A stretch of 64,000 bases of DNA, from positions 124,001 to 188,000 of the forward strand of contig NZ_QEOL01000004.1 in assembly GCF_003096715.1 (NCBI RefSeq). The letters run 5' to 3'. The position numbers were made by a program, and so were the translations under genes. This document shows positions 49,640-58,238 of this stretch, in pieces (within the stretch, counting starts at the first letter, position 1; each line of letters begins with the position of its first letter). The notes below the pieces were generated by a model. That model was not told the DNA's origin and ran no database searches. It saw only the letters and a list, made by a program, of their open reading frames with translations. This DNA is from Paraburkholderia silvatlantica (GTDB taxonomy: Bacteria > Pseudomonadota > Gammaproteobacteria > Burkholderiales > Burkholderiaceae).

Positions 49640-51037
49640 ATGGAATCACTGCGCATTTACAACACGCTCGCGCGTGACAAGCAAAATTTCGTGCCACTCG
49701 AGCCCGGCGTCGTGCGTATGTACGTCTGCGGGATGACGGTGTACGACTATTGTCATGTCGGGCATGCGCGTGTGATGGTGGTGTTCGATATCGTGCAACG
49801 CTGGCTGCGCGCGCTCGGCTACAACGTGACCTACGTGCGCAACATTACCGATATCGACGACAAGATCATTCGCCGCGCGGTAGAAAACGGCGAGACGATC
49901 AAGCAGCTCACCGACCGTTTCATCGCGGCGCTGCACGAAGACGCGGACGCGCTCGGCATCGAGCGTCCCGATCACGAACCGCGCGCGACGCAGTACATCC
50001 CGCAGATGCTCGACATGATCGGCAAGCTCGAACGCAACGGCTACGCGTACCAGGGTGCGGACGGCGACGTGAACTACGCGGTGCGCAAGTTCGCGAACTA
50101 TGGCGCGCTCTCGGGCAAGTCGATCGAAGACCTGCGTGCGGGCGAACGTGTGGCGACGAACGATGCCAAGCAGGATCCGCTTGACTTCGTGCTGTGGAAA
50201 CAGGCAAAACCGCAAGAGCCGGCCGACACGAGCTGGGACTCGAAGTATGGGCGCGGGCGTCCGGGCTGGCATATCGAATGCTCGGCCATGGGCTGCGCGT
50301 TGCTCGGCGAGCACTTCGACATTCATGGCGGCGGCCAGGACCTGCAGTTTCCGCACCATGAGAACGAGATCGCGCAGAGCGAAGGCGCGACCGGCAAGAC
50401 GTTCGTCAATACATGGATGCATAACGGCTTCGTGAATATCGACAACGAGAAGATGTCGAAGTCGCTCGGCAACTTCTTCACGATCCGCGAAGTGCTGGCG
50501 AAGTACGATGCCGAAGTGGTGCGCTTCTTCATGGCGCGCGCGCATTACCGCTCGCCGCTGAATTACAGCGACGTGCATCTCGACGACGCGCGCAACGCGC
50601 TCACGCGTCTTTACACGGCGTTGAAGGACGTGACGCCGGATGCGGGCGAGCTTGACTGGAACGAACCGTACGCGCAGCGTTTTCGCGCGGCGATGAACGA
50701 CGACTTCAACACGCCGGTGGCGATCGCCGTGCTGTTCGAACTCGCGAGCGAGGTGAACCGTACGCGCGACGCGGTGCTCGCGCGTCAGTTGCAGCGCCTC
50801 GCACGTGTGATCGGGCTGCTCGTGCGCGAGCCGCGCGTGTTCCTGCAACAGGCCGCGGGCGCACAGGATGCAGGCGCGCTCGACGTGGCGGCGATCGAAG
50901 CGAAGATCGCGGCGCGCACGGCGGCCAAGCAGGCGAAGCAGTATGCGGAGGCGGACCGGATTCGGGCCGAACTGCTCGAAGCCGGTGTCGCGCTCGAAGA
51001 CAAACCGGGCGGGTTGACCGAGTGGCGCCGCGTGTAA
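49640..51037 (+). CDS. cysS: Cysteinyl-tRNA synthetase
   Basis: 465 residues. HIGH-like motif CHVGHAR near residue 38 with a zinc Cys in YVCGMTVYD; further zinc ligands in HIECSAMG and [17 protein letters not shown] in [11 protein letters not shown]. The C-terminal anticodon domain is complete. The ATG at 49640 gives [14 protein letters not shown], the family start; the upstream open frame is not protein-like. It is divergent from the TPR gene. Confidence 0.97.
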   Translation: MESLRIYNTLARDKQNFVPLEPGVVRMYVCGMTVYDYCHVGHARVMVVFDIVQRWLRALGYNVTYVRNITDIDDKIIRRAVENGETIKQLTDRFIAALHEDADALGIERPDHEPRATQYIPQMLDMIGKLERNGYAYQGADGDVNYAVRKFANYGALSGKSIEDLRAGERVATNDAKQDPLDFVLWKQAKPQEPADTSWDSKYGRGRPGWHIECSAMGCALLGEHFDIHGGGQDLQFPHHENEIAQSEGATGKTFVNTWMHNGFVNIDNEKMSKSLGNFFTIREVLAKYDAEVVRFFMARAHYRSPLNYSDVHLDDARNALTRLYTALKDVTPDAGELDWNEPYAQRFRAAMNDDFNTPVAIAVLFELASEVNRTRDAVLARQLQRLARVIGLLVREPRVFLQQAAGAQDAGALDVAAIEAKIAARTAAKQAKQYAEADRIRAELLEAGVALEDKPGGLTEWRRV

Positions 51038-51084
51038 GCGGGCTGTCCAGTTTCCACTGATCGATTCGCGAGGCAGGAGGCAGG

Positions 51085-51969
51085 ATGGCAACGGCCACGA
51101 AGACGCAGACCAGGCGGTCCGCGTCGCTAACGGGCGGAACTGCGGGTGCACCCGCAGGTGCAAAGCGTGCGCTCAATGGGGCGGGCGGCAAGGCGGCGGC
51201 AAAGCCGGCTGCGAAGACGGCGCGTGGGAAAACCAACGGCGCGTCCGGCTCGCACGAAGTGCTCGACGGCGCGGCAATCGAGGCCGCGCTCTCCAATGGT
51301 CCGGCGGTGCTCGAAGCCGTGGAGCCCGCGGCGAATGCGCTGGGCGATCTCGAATTCGAAGTGCAGCGTCCCGACTATTGGGACAAGGCCTGCGCGGACC
51401 TCGTCAAGCGCGACCGTATTCTCAAGAAGCTGATTCCGAAGTTCGGCCCCGTGCATTTGCTGAGCCGCGACGATCCGTTCGTCACGCTCGCGCGCTCGGT
51501 GGTCGGCCAGCAGATTTCGACGGCGGCGGCGCAGGCGCTCTGGCAGCGTGTGGAAGCCGCGTGTCCGAAACTCGTGCCGCAGCAGTTCCTGAAACTCGGT
51601 CACGAAAAGCTGGCCGCGTGCGGCCTCTCGAAACGCAAAACGGAATACATCCTCGATCTCGCGCAGCATTTCGTATCGGGTGCACTGCACGTCGGCAAGT
51701 GGACGTCGATGGACGATGAAGACGTGATCGCGGAGCTCACGGCGATTCGCGGCATCGGCCGCTGGACCGCCGAGATGTTTCTGATCTTCAATCTCGCGCG
51801 CCCGAATGTGCTGCCGCTCGACGATCTGGGGCTGATCCGCGCGATCAGCGTCAACTATTTCAGCGGCGAGCCGGTCACGCGCAGCGAAGCGCGCGAAGTC
51901 GCGGCCAACTGGGAGCCGTGGCGTACCGTCGCGACCTGGTATATGTGGCGCAGCCTCGAGCCGTCGTGA
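51085..51969 (+). CDS. DNA-3-methyladenine glycosylase, AlkA/HhH-GPD family
   Basis: 294 residues. The first 70 residues are basic, Ala/Gly/Lys-rich and probably disordered, able to bind DNA. The HhH-GPD core starts LARSVVGQQISTAAAQALW, with the helix-hairpin-helix AIRGIGRWTAEMFL and the catalytic Asp in LPLDDLGLIRA. It removes alkylated bases. AGGAGG lies about ten bases before the ATG. It stands between cysS and accA on the same strand. Confidence 0.92.
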   Translation: MATATKTQTRRSASLTGGTAGAPAGAKRALNGAGGKAAAKPAAKTARGKTNGASGSHEVLDGAAIEAALSNGPAVLEAVEPAANALGDLEFEVQRPDYWDKACADLVKRDRILKKLIPKFGPVHLLSRDDPFVTLARSVVGQQISTAAAQALWQRVEAACPKLVPQQFLKLGHEKLAACGLSKRKTEYILDLAQHFVSGALHVGKWTSMDDEDVIAELTAIRGIGRWTAEMFLIFNLARPNVLPLDDLGLIRAISVNYFSGEPVTRSEAREVAANWEPWRTVATWYMWRSLEPS

Positions 51970-52058
51970 AGGCGGTGTCAGCCGCCAGTGATCAAGAAAA
52001 ATCTATCGATCGAAGAAATTGATAGTTCTGAGCCGATTTCGGCGCGCTCTGGCGCGGT

Positions 52059-52064
52059 TAGAAT
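52059..52064 (+). promoter_or_regulatory. Candidate -10 (TAGAAT) for accA
   Basis: GGTTAGAATACGCG, 33 bases before the accA ATG. No -35 consensus at proper distance. Context nearly matches the purA site. Confidence 0.35.
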
Positions 52065-52096
52065 ACGCGCTGCCGCAAAGTGAAGGATTCCCACAC

Positions 52097-53068
52097 ATGA
52101 AGACCACGTTTCTGGATTTCGAACAGCCGATCGCTGAACTGGAAGCGAAGATCGAAGAACTGCGCTTCGTTCAGGACGATTCGGCCGTCGATATTTCGGA
52201 AGAAATCGAGCGGCTGTCGAAGAAGAGCCAGCAGCTCACGAAGGACCTCTATGCGAACCTGAGCCCGTGGCAGGTTTCGCAGATCGCGCGTCATCCGCAG
52301 CGTCCGTACACGCTCGATTACGTGCACGAGCTTTTTACCGATTTTCACGAACTCCATGGCGACCGCTCGTTCGCGGACGACCTCTCCGTCGTCGGCGGCC
52401 TCGCGCGCTTCAATGGCCAGGCCTGCATGGTGATCGGTCACCAGAAGGGCCGCGACACGAAGGAGCGCGCCGCGCGCAACTTCGGCATGCCGCGCCCGGA
52501 AGGCTATCGCAAGGCCGAACGCCTGATGCGCCTCGCCGAGAAATTCGGCCTGCCCATCTTCACGTTCGTCGACACGCCGGGTGCGTACCCGGGCATCGGC
52601 GCGGAAGAGCGCGGCCAGTCGGAAGCCATCGGCCGCAATCTCTACGTAATGGCCGAACTCAAAACGCCGATCATCACGACGATCATCGGCGAAGGCGGTT
52701 CGGGCGGCGCGCTCGCAGTGGCCGTGGCCGATACGGTCATGATGCTGCAGTTCTCGACCTACTCGGTGATCTCGCCGGAAGGCTGCGCGTCGATTCTCTG
52801 GAAGAGCGCCGCGAAGGCGCCCGAAGCCGCCGAAGCGCTGGGCCTCACGGCGCACCGCCTCAAGGCGCTGGGCCTCATCGACAAGATCGTGAACGAGCCG
52901 CTCGGCGGCGCGCATCGCGACCCGAAGGGCATGGCCGCGCTGCTGCGCCGTGCGCTTGCCGACTCGCTGCGCCAGTTCCAGGGCATGAGCGTCGCCGACC
53001 TGAAGCAGCGCCGTTTCGAGCGCCTGATGGCCTACGGCAAGTTCAAGGAAACGACGCCGGGCGCATAA
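52097..53068 (+). CDS. accA: Acetyl-CoA carboxylase carboxyltransferase subunit alpha
   Basis: 323 residues. [22 protein letters not shown] is the standard helical start, and the crotonase-like core contains [24 protein letters not shown] and [10 protein letters not shown]. With AccD it transfers the carboxyl group from biotin to acetyl-CoA, first step of fatty acid synthesis. FabI in the same pathway is encoded at 58239. tilS starts 41 bases later; accA-tilS linkage is common in proteobacteria. Confidence 0.98.
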   Translation: MKTTFLDFEQPIAELEAKIEELRFVQDDSAVDISEEIERLSKKSQQLTKDLYANLSPWQVSQIARHPQRPYTLDYVHELFTDFHELHGDRSFADDLSVVGGLARFNGQACMVIGHQKGRDTKERAARNFGMPRPEGYRKAERLMRLAEKFGLPIFTFVDTPGAYPGIGAEERGQSEAIGRNLYVMAELKTPIITTIIGEGGSGGALAVAVADTVMMLQFSTYSVISPEGCASILWKSAAKAPEAAEALGLTAHRLKALGLIDKIVNEPLGGAHRDPKGMAALLRRALADSLRQFQGMSVADLKQRRFERLMAYGKFKETTPGA

Positions 53069-53109
53069 GGCGCGCGACGTCAACGCTCCTCGACGTCTGC
53101 GGTCGTGCT

Positions 53110-54540
53110 GTGACCGGCCATCCCGAATCCGACGCCGGGCGCATCGTTCTCGATGCGCTCGGCGTTGTGCTTTCCACGCTTGCCGGCGACGCCCGCATCG
53201 CGGTCGCGTATAGCGGCGGGCTCGACTCGTCCGTGCTGCTGGACGCTGCGGTGCGGGTGGCCGGGGCGGCGCGTCTCGTCGCACTGCATGTGCATCACGG
53301 CCTGAGCCCGAACGCCGACGCATGGCTCGCCCATTGCGAGGCAACTGCGCGCGCTTATGGCGTGACGTTCGACGCGATGCGCGTGGAGTTGGCGCGCGAC
53401 GACGCGGCCGGCGTGGAGGCGGCCGCCCGCGACGCCCGCTACCGCGCGCTCGACGCAATGTGCGCGGCGCACGGCGTGCAGGCGCTCTGGCTCGCGCAGC
53501 ATGCGGACGATCAGGCGGAAACGGTGCTGTTGCAGTTGCTGCGCGGCGCCGGGCTCGCGGGGCTGGCGGCGATGGCGCCGGCGCGTGCAAGCGTGAATGG
53601 CGTCGTGCGTATGAGGCCGCTGCTCGCGTTGTTGCGCACGCAACTGGAGCGCTATGCGCACGCGCAGGGCCTGCGCTGGATCGACGACGAATCGAACGAC
53701 GACACGCGCTACGCACGCAACGCCTTGCGTCACGACGTAGTGCCGGCGCTCTCGGCCCATTTCCCCGGCTATCGCGATGCGCTTGCGCGCACGGCGGCGC
53801 ATGCGGCTGCTGCGCAGCGTCTGCTCGACGATCTCGCGCGCATCGATTTGCGCGACGCTGGACGCGAGGGCGGCAGCGCGCTTTCACACGCTGCGCTGCT
53901 CGCACTCGACGATGCGCGCGCGCTCAACTTGCTGCGTTACTGGATGCGCTCGCTTGGCCTGCCGGCGGCATCGGCGGCGCGGCTTGCGGATATGCTGCGG
54001 CAGTTGCGCGAGGTGGTGCGCGACGACCCGGGCGCTCACGCATTGCGCGTCGATCACGCCGGACGCCGCTTGCGCGCGTATCGCGGCATCGTTTCGTGGG
54101 AAGCCGGGCGTGCGCGCGACGAACGCGCAGGCGAGGGCGCCGCTCATGCGCGCGAGCCGGTGTCGTTGATCTGGCGCGGAGAGGAAGTTTGGCGCCTGCC
54201 GTCATGGCGCGGGACCTACGTTTTCGCACCGGCTGCCCCCGACGATGCCGACGCCGTTCCCGAGCGCGTGCTCGCGAGCGCGCCGCTTATCGCGCGCGAG
54301 CGCAGCGGCGGCGAGCGCTTGCGCGACGAAGCTGCGAACGTGAGCCGCACGCTCAAAAACCTGTTCCAGGCGCGCGGCGTGCCTGCGTGGGAGCGCGACG
54401 TGCCGTTGCTCTATGTGGGCAAGACCTTGCTGTTCGTGCCCCGTATCGGCGTGAGCCGGTCGGCGTTCGGCGCACTGCCTGGCGAGCCTGGTGCGGCCTG
54501 GCGTCGCATCGAATGGCGCGAAGATTGGCTGATCGCCTGA
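53110..54540 (+). CDS. tilS: tRNA(Ile)-lysidine synthetase TilS
   Basis: 476 residues from GTG. The PP-loop is VAYSGGLDSSVLL near residue 35, followed by HVHHGLSPNAD, AQHADDQAETVLLQLLRG and RWIDDESNDDTRYARN, all TilS signatures; TilS-type substrate and C-terminal domains follow (SRTLKNLFQARGVPAWERD). It converts C34 of a minor tRNA-Ile to lysidine so that AUA is read correctly. There is no ATG before the P-loop; GTG at 53110 is the first sensible start after the accA stop. Confidence 0.95.
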   Translation: MTGHPESDAGRIVLDALGVVLSTLAGDARIAVAYSGGLDSSVLLDAAVRVAGAARLVALHVHHGLSPNADAWLAHCEATARAYGVTFDAMRVELARDDAAGVEAAARDARYRALDAMCAAHGVQALWLAQHADDQAETVLLQLLRGAGLAGLAAMAPARASVNGVVRMRPLLALLRTQLERYAHAQGLRWIDDESNDDTRYARNALRHDVVPALSAHFPGYRDALARTAAHAAAAQRLLDDLARIDLRDAGREGGSALSHAALLALDDARALNLLRYWMRSLGLPAASAARLADMLRQLREVVRDDPGAHALRVDHAGRRLRAYRGIVSWEAGRARDERAGEGAAHAREPVSLIWRGEEVWRLPSWRGTYVFAPAAPDDADAVPERVLASAPLIARERSGGERLRDEAANVSRTLKNLFQARGVPAWERDVPLLYVGKTLLFVPRIGVSRSAFGALPGEPGAAWRRIEWREDWLIA

Positions 54541-55055
54541 AGCCGCGCCCGCCGTCTGCGCCCAGTCGCCGATGGAAGACGATCGTTCCCCCGCAAATCC
54601 TTGCCGCACAAGCCTTTATCGGCATCTGCAAGCTTGTTCTGTCTTGTAATTTTGGCGTCAATCGGGTAGTGTAAGTCGTTTGTCCAGCCCGCTTTTTTCG
54701 CGTTCACGGACGCCGTCAAAAACGGCGGATACACACGCTGTTAAAAACGGCATATACACGAACGCCGTTAAAAACGGCGTGCTGTGAAAAGGCGCGACTT
54801 CTCCTTCGAACGGTACCGACGGTTGCAGGGACGTCGTAGCGGCATGCGGGCAGGGCGCGAGTGCAAGGCATCAGCGTATCGATACACGTCGGATACGCAT
54901 CGCCACGATGTGGATACGATGCGCCGGCCTTCGCGCCCCTGAGGCAAAACCCGCGCGTGCTGCACGCGCTGAAGCCGCCGCCGTGGCCCCAAGGCGTCCG
55001 GGCGGCCCGGTTCTTCAGTGCGCCAGCGCGGTAACATCTCCAGTTCAGAACGACA
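54541..55055. other. Intergenic region between tilS and lysC
   Basis: 515 bases without a credible gene. The first part (54620-54785) is AT-richer and holds three tandem palindromes (54711-54779). The second part is GC-rich, with GATAC-type motifs at about 54876-54925. TAACAT (55032-55037) is a possible lysC -10. I see no lysine riboswitch features and no leader peptide rich in lysine codons. Confidence 0.55.
54711..54779. repeat. Three tandem 17-bp palindromes
   Basis: CGCCGTCAAAAACGGCG (54711-54727), CGCTGTTAAAAACGGCA (54736-54752) and CGCCGTTAAAAACGGCG (54763-54779). The third is a perfect inverted repeat with seven-base arms around AAA. Copy spacing is 25 and 27 bases; the spacers share GATACACA/CATATACACG sequence, so the true unit is about 26 bases. 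Confidence 0.88.
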
Positions 55056-56306
55056 ATGGCACTCATCGTACACAAATACGGCGGCACCTCGATGGGCTCG
55101 GTCGAGCGCATCAAGAACGTCGCGAAGCGCGTCGCCAAATGGCACAAGGCCGGCCACAAGATGGTCGTCGTGCCTTCGGCGATGTCCGGCGAAACCAATC
55201 GTCTGCTCGGCCTCGCGAAAGAAATTTCGCCCCAGCCCAGCCCGCGCGAGCTCGACATGATTGCGTCGACCGGTGAGCAGGTGAGCGTCGGTCTCCTCTC
55301 GATCGCCCTGCAGGAAGCGGGCGTCGACGCGATCAGCTACACCGGCTGGCAAGTGCCGGTCAAAACCGACAGCTCGTTCACCAAGGCCCGCATCAACGAC
55401 ATCGACGGCGAGCGCGTGCTGGCCGACCTCGACGACGGCAAGGTGGTCGTGATCACGGGCTTCCAGGGCATCGACCCGGAAGGCCACATCACCACGCTCG
55501 GCCGCGGCGGCTCGGACACGTCGGCGGTGGCGGTCGCAGCGGCGCTGAAGGCCGACGAATGCCTGATCTATACGGACGTCGATGGCGTCTACACGACCGA
55601 CCCGCGTGTGGTCGACGACGCACGCCGTCTCGACCGCATTACGTTCGAAGAGATGCTGGAAATGGCCAGCCTCGGCTCGAAAGTGCTGCAGATCCGCTCG
55701 GTGGAATTCGCGGGCAAGTATCAGGTGAAGACGCGTGTGCTCTCCAGCCTGACCGACCCGATGATGAACCTCGACGAGGAAATGTCCTCGGGCACCCTGA
55801 TTACTTTTGAAGAAGACGAGACCATGGAAAAAGCAGTCATCTCGGGTATCGCGTTCCAGCGCGACGAGGCCCGCATCATCGTGATGGGCGTGCCCGACAA
55901 GCCCGGCATCGCGTATCAGATCCTCGGCCCGGTGGCGGACGCTAACATCGACGTCGACATGATCATCCAGAACCAGAGCGTGGACGGCAAGACCGACTTC
56001 ACGTTCACGGTGCCGCGCGGCGACTATCAGCGCGCCATCGACGTCCTGAATAACCAGGTGAAGGGCCACGTGAGCGCGGAGAAGGTGCTCGGTGACGCGA
56101 AGGTGTCGAAGGTTTCGGTGGTCGGCGTGGGCATGCGCTCGCACGTGGGCGTGGCGAGCAAGATGTTCCGCACGCTCTCGGAAGAGGGCATCAACATTCA
56201 GATGATCTCGACCTCGGAAATCAAGATCTCGGTGCTGATCGACGAGAAGTACATGGAACTGGCGGTGCGCGCGCTGCACAAGGCGTTCGACCTCGAGCAC
56301 GCGTAA
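55056..56306 (+). CDS. lysC: Aspartate kinase
   Basis: 416 residues. Kinase motif KYGGTSMGSVERI at 6-18, then GRGGSDTSAVAVAAAL and TDVDGVYTTDP. Two ACT domains follow from about 265. The monofunctional, two-ACT type usually is feedback-inhibited by lysine and/or threonine. It phosphorylates aspartate, entry to lysine, threonine and methionine. An in-frame ATG at 55824 (codon 257) could start a separate regulatory beta subunit, as in some bacteria. No clear ribosome site precedes the main ATG. Confidence 0.97.
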   Translation: MALIVHKYGGTSMGSVERIKNVAKRVAKWHKAGHKMVVVPSAMSGETNRLLGLAKEISPQPSPRELDMIASTGEQVSVGLLSIALQEAGVDAISYTGWQVPVKTDSSFTKARINDIDGERVLADLDDGKVVVITGFQGIDPEGHITTLGRGGSDTSAVAVAAALKADECLIYTDVDGVYTTDPRVVDDARRLDRITFEEMLEMASLGSKVLQIRSVEFAGKYQVKTRVLSSLTDPMMNLDEEMSSGTLITFEEDETMEKAVISGIAFQRDEARIIVMGVPDKPGIAYQILGPVADANIDVDMIIQNQSVDGKTDFTFTVPRGDYQRAIDVLNNQVKGHVSAEKVLGDAKVSKVSVVGVGMRSHVGVASKMFRTLSEEGINIQMISTSEIKISVLIDEKYMELAVRALHKAFDLEHA

Positions 56307-56365
56307 GCCGCGCGGCGTTCGTTGTGCGCTTGCAGAAAAAACTTTGCAAAAAAGCGCCGTATGAA

Positions 56366-56394
56366 TTGACCGGAAGGCGCTAACCCGCTATCAT
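56366..56394 (+). promoter_or_regulatory. Sigma70 promoter of the tRNA-Ser gene
   Basis: TTGACC (56366-56371) and TATCAT (56389-56394) are separated by exactly 17 bases. Start would be near 56401, about 38 bases before the mature tRNA. This is the best promoter in the window. Confidence 0.8.
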
Positions 56395-56438
56395 CTTGGC
56401 TTCGTTGCGCTGCCTCCCTGGCGCGAACGAAGTTTTCG

Positions 56439-56532
56439 GGAGACGTGGCCGAGAGGTCGAAGGCACTCCCCTGCTAAGGGAGCATCTGGGCCAAAACCTG
56501 GATCGAGGGTTCGAATCCCTCCGTCTCCGCCA
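56439..56532 (+). tRNA. tRNA-Ser (anticodon GCU)
   Basis: Acceptor stem GGAGACG (56439-56445) pairs with CGTCTCC (56522-56528); discriminator G56529; CCA encoded at 56530-56532. The anticodon stem CTCCC/GGGAG encloses the loop CTGCTAA, anticodon GCT at 56473-56475. A long variable arm of the class II serine type (ATCTGGGCCAAAACCTGGAT) and the T arm GAGGGTTCGAATCCCTC follow. It reads AGC and AGU. Confidence 0.97.
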
Positions 56533-56545
56533 GAAATGGCGGTGG

Positions 56546-56576
56546 AACCCCGCAAGTCTCGGCTTGCGGGGTTTTT
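56546..56576 (+). terminator. Intrinsic terminator after tRNA-Ser
   Basis: CCCCGCAAG (56548-56556) pairs with CTTGCGGGG (56563-56571) over a six-base loop, followed by TTTTT. It ends the single-gene tRNA unit. Confidence 0.93.
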
Positions 56577-56836
56577 GTTTTGTGGCTCCCGCTATGCACA
56601 AAGCCGGTTTCGAACGGTGCGGCGATTGTCGCTTCGAGTCGTCCTGTTCCAGTCCATTCGCTTAGGACTGCGATGACTGCGTTGGACCTGCGTCTGTCAG
56701 GAAAATCTGTAGGCATCTCCGATATGCGCAATATTTAGTCGACTAAAGTCAACATTTTCGCGTCTACGCTGTCAATACGAGTGTTGTTGTGTACCGCCAT
56801 CAAGCGGTCCCGAGAACTTCTCGAGCGGAGAGTGCG
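56577..56836. other. Intergenic region with palindromic operator candidate
   Basis: 260 bases without a gene, AT-richer than the surroundings. It holds the palindrome at 56734-56747 and must contain the promoter of the small exported protein at 56837. Confidence 0.5.
56734..56747. promoter_or_regulatory. Perfect 14-bp palindrome, candidate operator
   Basis: TTTAGTCGACTAAA is a perfect inverted repeat with no spacer, in an AT-rich context 90 bases before the next gene. Its shape suits a dimeric repressor such as a GntR- or MarR-type protein; which one is unknown. Confidence 0.5.
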
Positions 56837-57331
56837 ATGAAAACAAGACAAGTCTGTCAGGCATCGATACGAAGCACGCTAACAACCCTCTGCGCGTCGG
56901 CAACGTTGTGCGCGTGCGCAACGGCATGGGCTGACGGCGGAACGATACGTTTTGTGGGTGCGCTCGTCGCGCCAACCTTCGACATCGCCATGGGGCACAG
57001 CGCAACCGGCGCGTCGGCGACGATGGAAAGGCGGCAAGACTACGATGGCCTTCGCGGTTTCACGACCATCGCCTTTAGCAGTGAAGCGCGCGTTGCGCCA
57101 CGCGCCAACTTGTCGGTCCTGCCTGCAAACAGCAGGGTGGCGCAAGGGAGTTCGGTGTGGCGCCAGCGCATTCGGGTGCGATTCATCAACGGAGCCGGGC
57201 GGCGCGTGTCTCCGGACGCCGCGGGACGCTATTTCATCGGCGCTTCGGGCGGCATACTCACGCTTGCGCCGAGGTACGCGGCGCAGACGGCGGACGCGTC
57301 GCACGCGACCGTGCTGATGGACTATCGCTGA
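56837..57331 (+). CDS. Exported fimbrial-subunit-like protein, unknown function
   Basis: 164 residues. A signal peptide ends in CACATAWADG (near residue 33). The mature start GGTIRFVGALVAPTFDIA resembles the first strand of type 1 pilin subunits (GTIxFxGxI), but the usual cysteine is replaced and no second cysteine is seen in the mature protein. The rest is beta-strand-like, ending in ATVLMDYR, as the last strand of a pilin-like sandwich would. No chaperone or usher gene is nearby. AGCGGAG about six bases before the ATG supports the start. Confidence 0.65.
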   Translation: MKTRQVCQASIRSTLTTLCASATLCACATAWADGGTIRFVGALVAPTFDIAMGHSATGASATMERRQDYDGLRGFTTIAFSSEARVAPRANLSVLPANSRVAQGSSVWRQRIRVRFINGAGRRVSPDAAGRYFIGASGGILTLAPRYAAQTADASHATVLMDYR

Positions 57332-57741
57332 GCCTGTCGGTCAAAGCGGGTTGCACGGAAAGTAATTCGTAATGCGAATGAAGTGAAGTGGGTCGCGCGA
57401 GCGTGACAGCCGCGCGGGGGATCGCTGCGTGCTGCGCGTGCGTGAGATCGGGACCCTGTTGTAATCCGCACGCTTTGGCGCCAGCGATGCTATCCTCCGC
57501 TGCGCCGTAGTTCGCCGTGTCGTTCAGGCTAGCGGCAAAAGCGGGTCGCGAGACGCAACGCGCCTGATCTGCGCATACGCAGTCCGTTGCGCGCCACAAG
57601 CCTTGGCGCCGGTGTAACGAGACGTAACGCCATCGAGCGCCGGCCAGGTTTGTGCATCAGTTATTACAAGTTTGAAATACGCGGGCGAAAGCCGTGCGTT
57701 ATATTGGCCTGAACAAAACATCAAACCCGAAAGGTGAGTCC
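57332..57741. other. Intergenic region between two small exported-protein genes
   Basis: 410 bases. Open frames on the minus strand are short and without protein character. CGAGACGCAACGC (about 57549) and CGAGACGTAACGC (about 57619) form an imperfect direct repeat. TATATT at 57700-57705 is the best -10 for the next gene; TTGAAA at 57672 is 22 bases away, too far for standard spacing. Confidence 0.5.
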
Positions 57742-58089
57742 ATGAAGTTCCCACGTGTTGTTGCAATGCTGCTCGGGGGCGTGGCTATCGGCGCATCGAG
57801 CGCTGCTATGGCTGGCGTGAGCGTTGGTGTCAACATCGGTATTCCGGCCCCGGTTTATGTCGCTCCGCAACCGGTCTACGCGCCGCCCCCGCCGCCTGTC
57901 GTCTATCAGCCGGCTCCTGTTTATGCGGCGCCGCCGGCCATCGTCATCGGCTGGCATGGCGATCGTTACTGGGATGGCCGCCGCTACTGGGCGCGCGACG
58001 ACTGGTATCGCCACCACGGCGGCTATGGCGGTCCGGGCCGCGGCCACTACGATCGCGACCACGGCGGGCCTCCGGGACACTGGCACTAA
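57742..58089 (+). CDS. Exported PXPV-repeat, Gly/His/Tyr-rich small protein
   Basis: 115 residues. Signal peptide to about residue 24 (SSAAMA), then VSVGVNIGIPAPVYVAPQPVYAPPPPPVV with PxPV-type repeats, a WHGDRYWDGRRYWARDDWYRHH middle and a Gly/His/Arg/Asp-rich tail. Short proteins with PXPV repeats and a YW-rich end are frequent in Burkholderiaceae envelopes; function is not known. GAAAGGTGAG before the ATG is a good ribosome site. Confidence 0.8.
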   Translation: MKFPRVVAMLLGGVAIGASSAAMAGVSVGVNIGIPAPVYVAPQPVYAPPPPPVVYQPAPVYAAPPAIVIGWHGDRYWDGRRYWARDDWYRHHGGYGGPGRGHYDRDHGGPPGHWH

Positions 58090-58162
58090 GCTGCGAGGCT
58101 TGTCGCAGGCGTGATGCGCGTGATACGGCGCGCATGGCAGGGTCAAGCATCGCCCTAAATAG

Positions 58163-58187
58163 AAAAGCCGCCCACCGGGCGGCTTTT
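58163..58187. terminator. Bidirectional intrinsic terminator
   Basis: AAAAGCCGCCC (58163-58173) pairs with GGGCGGCTTTT (58177-58187) over a three-base loop. It serves the PXPV gene and the convergent fabI. Confidence 0.9.
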
Positions 58188-58238
58188 GCATTCTTGCCGT
58201 TGCGCGCGCAACGACGCGCACGCAACGCAGAGAGAGGC

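Noticed and set aside
52267-54540. Open frame running through accA into tilS, suggesting a fusion
   Set aside because: The first part is accA read in the wrong frame. tilS begins after the accA stop at a GTG.
54711-54779. CRISPR-like array
   Set aside because: Only three 17-base palindromic units with 8-10-base spacers that are similar to each other, and no cas genes in the window.
54541-55055. Lysine riboswitch or leader peptide before lysC
   Set aside because: I find no lysine-riboswitch core and no run of lysine, threonine or methionine codons after a ribosome site.
57258-57766. Two minus-strand frames of 113 and 80 codons in the gap before the PXPV gene
   Set aside because: No ribosome site, no protein-like composition, and they overlap the ends of real genes on the other strand.
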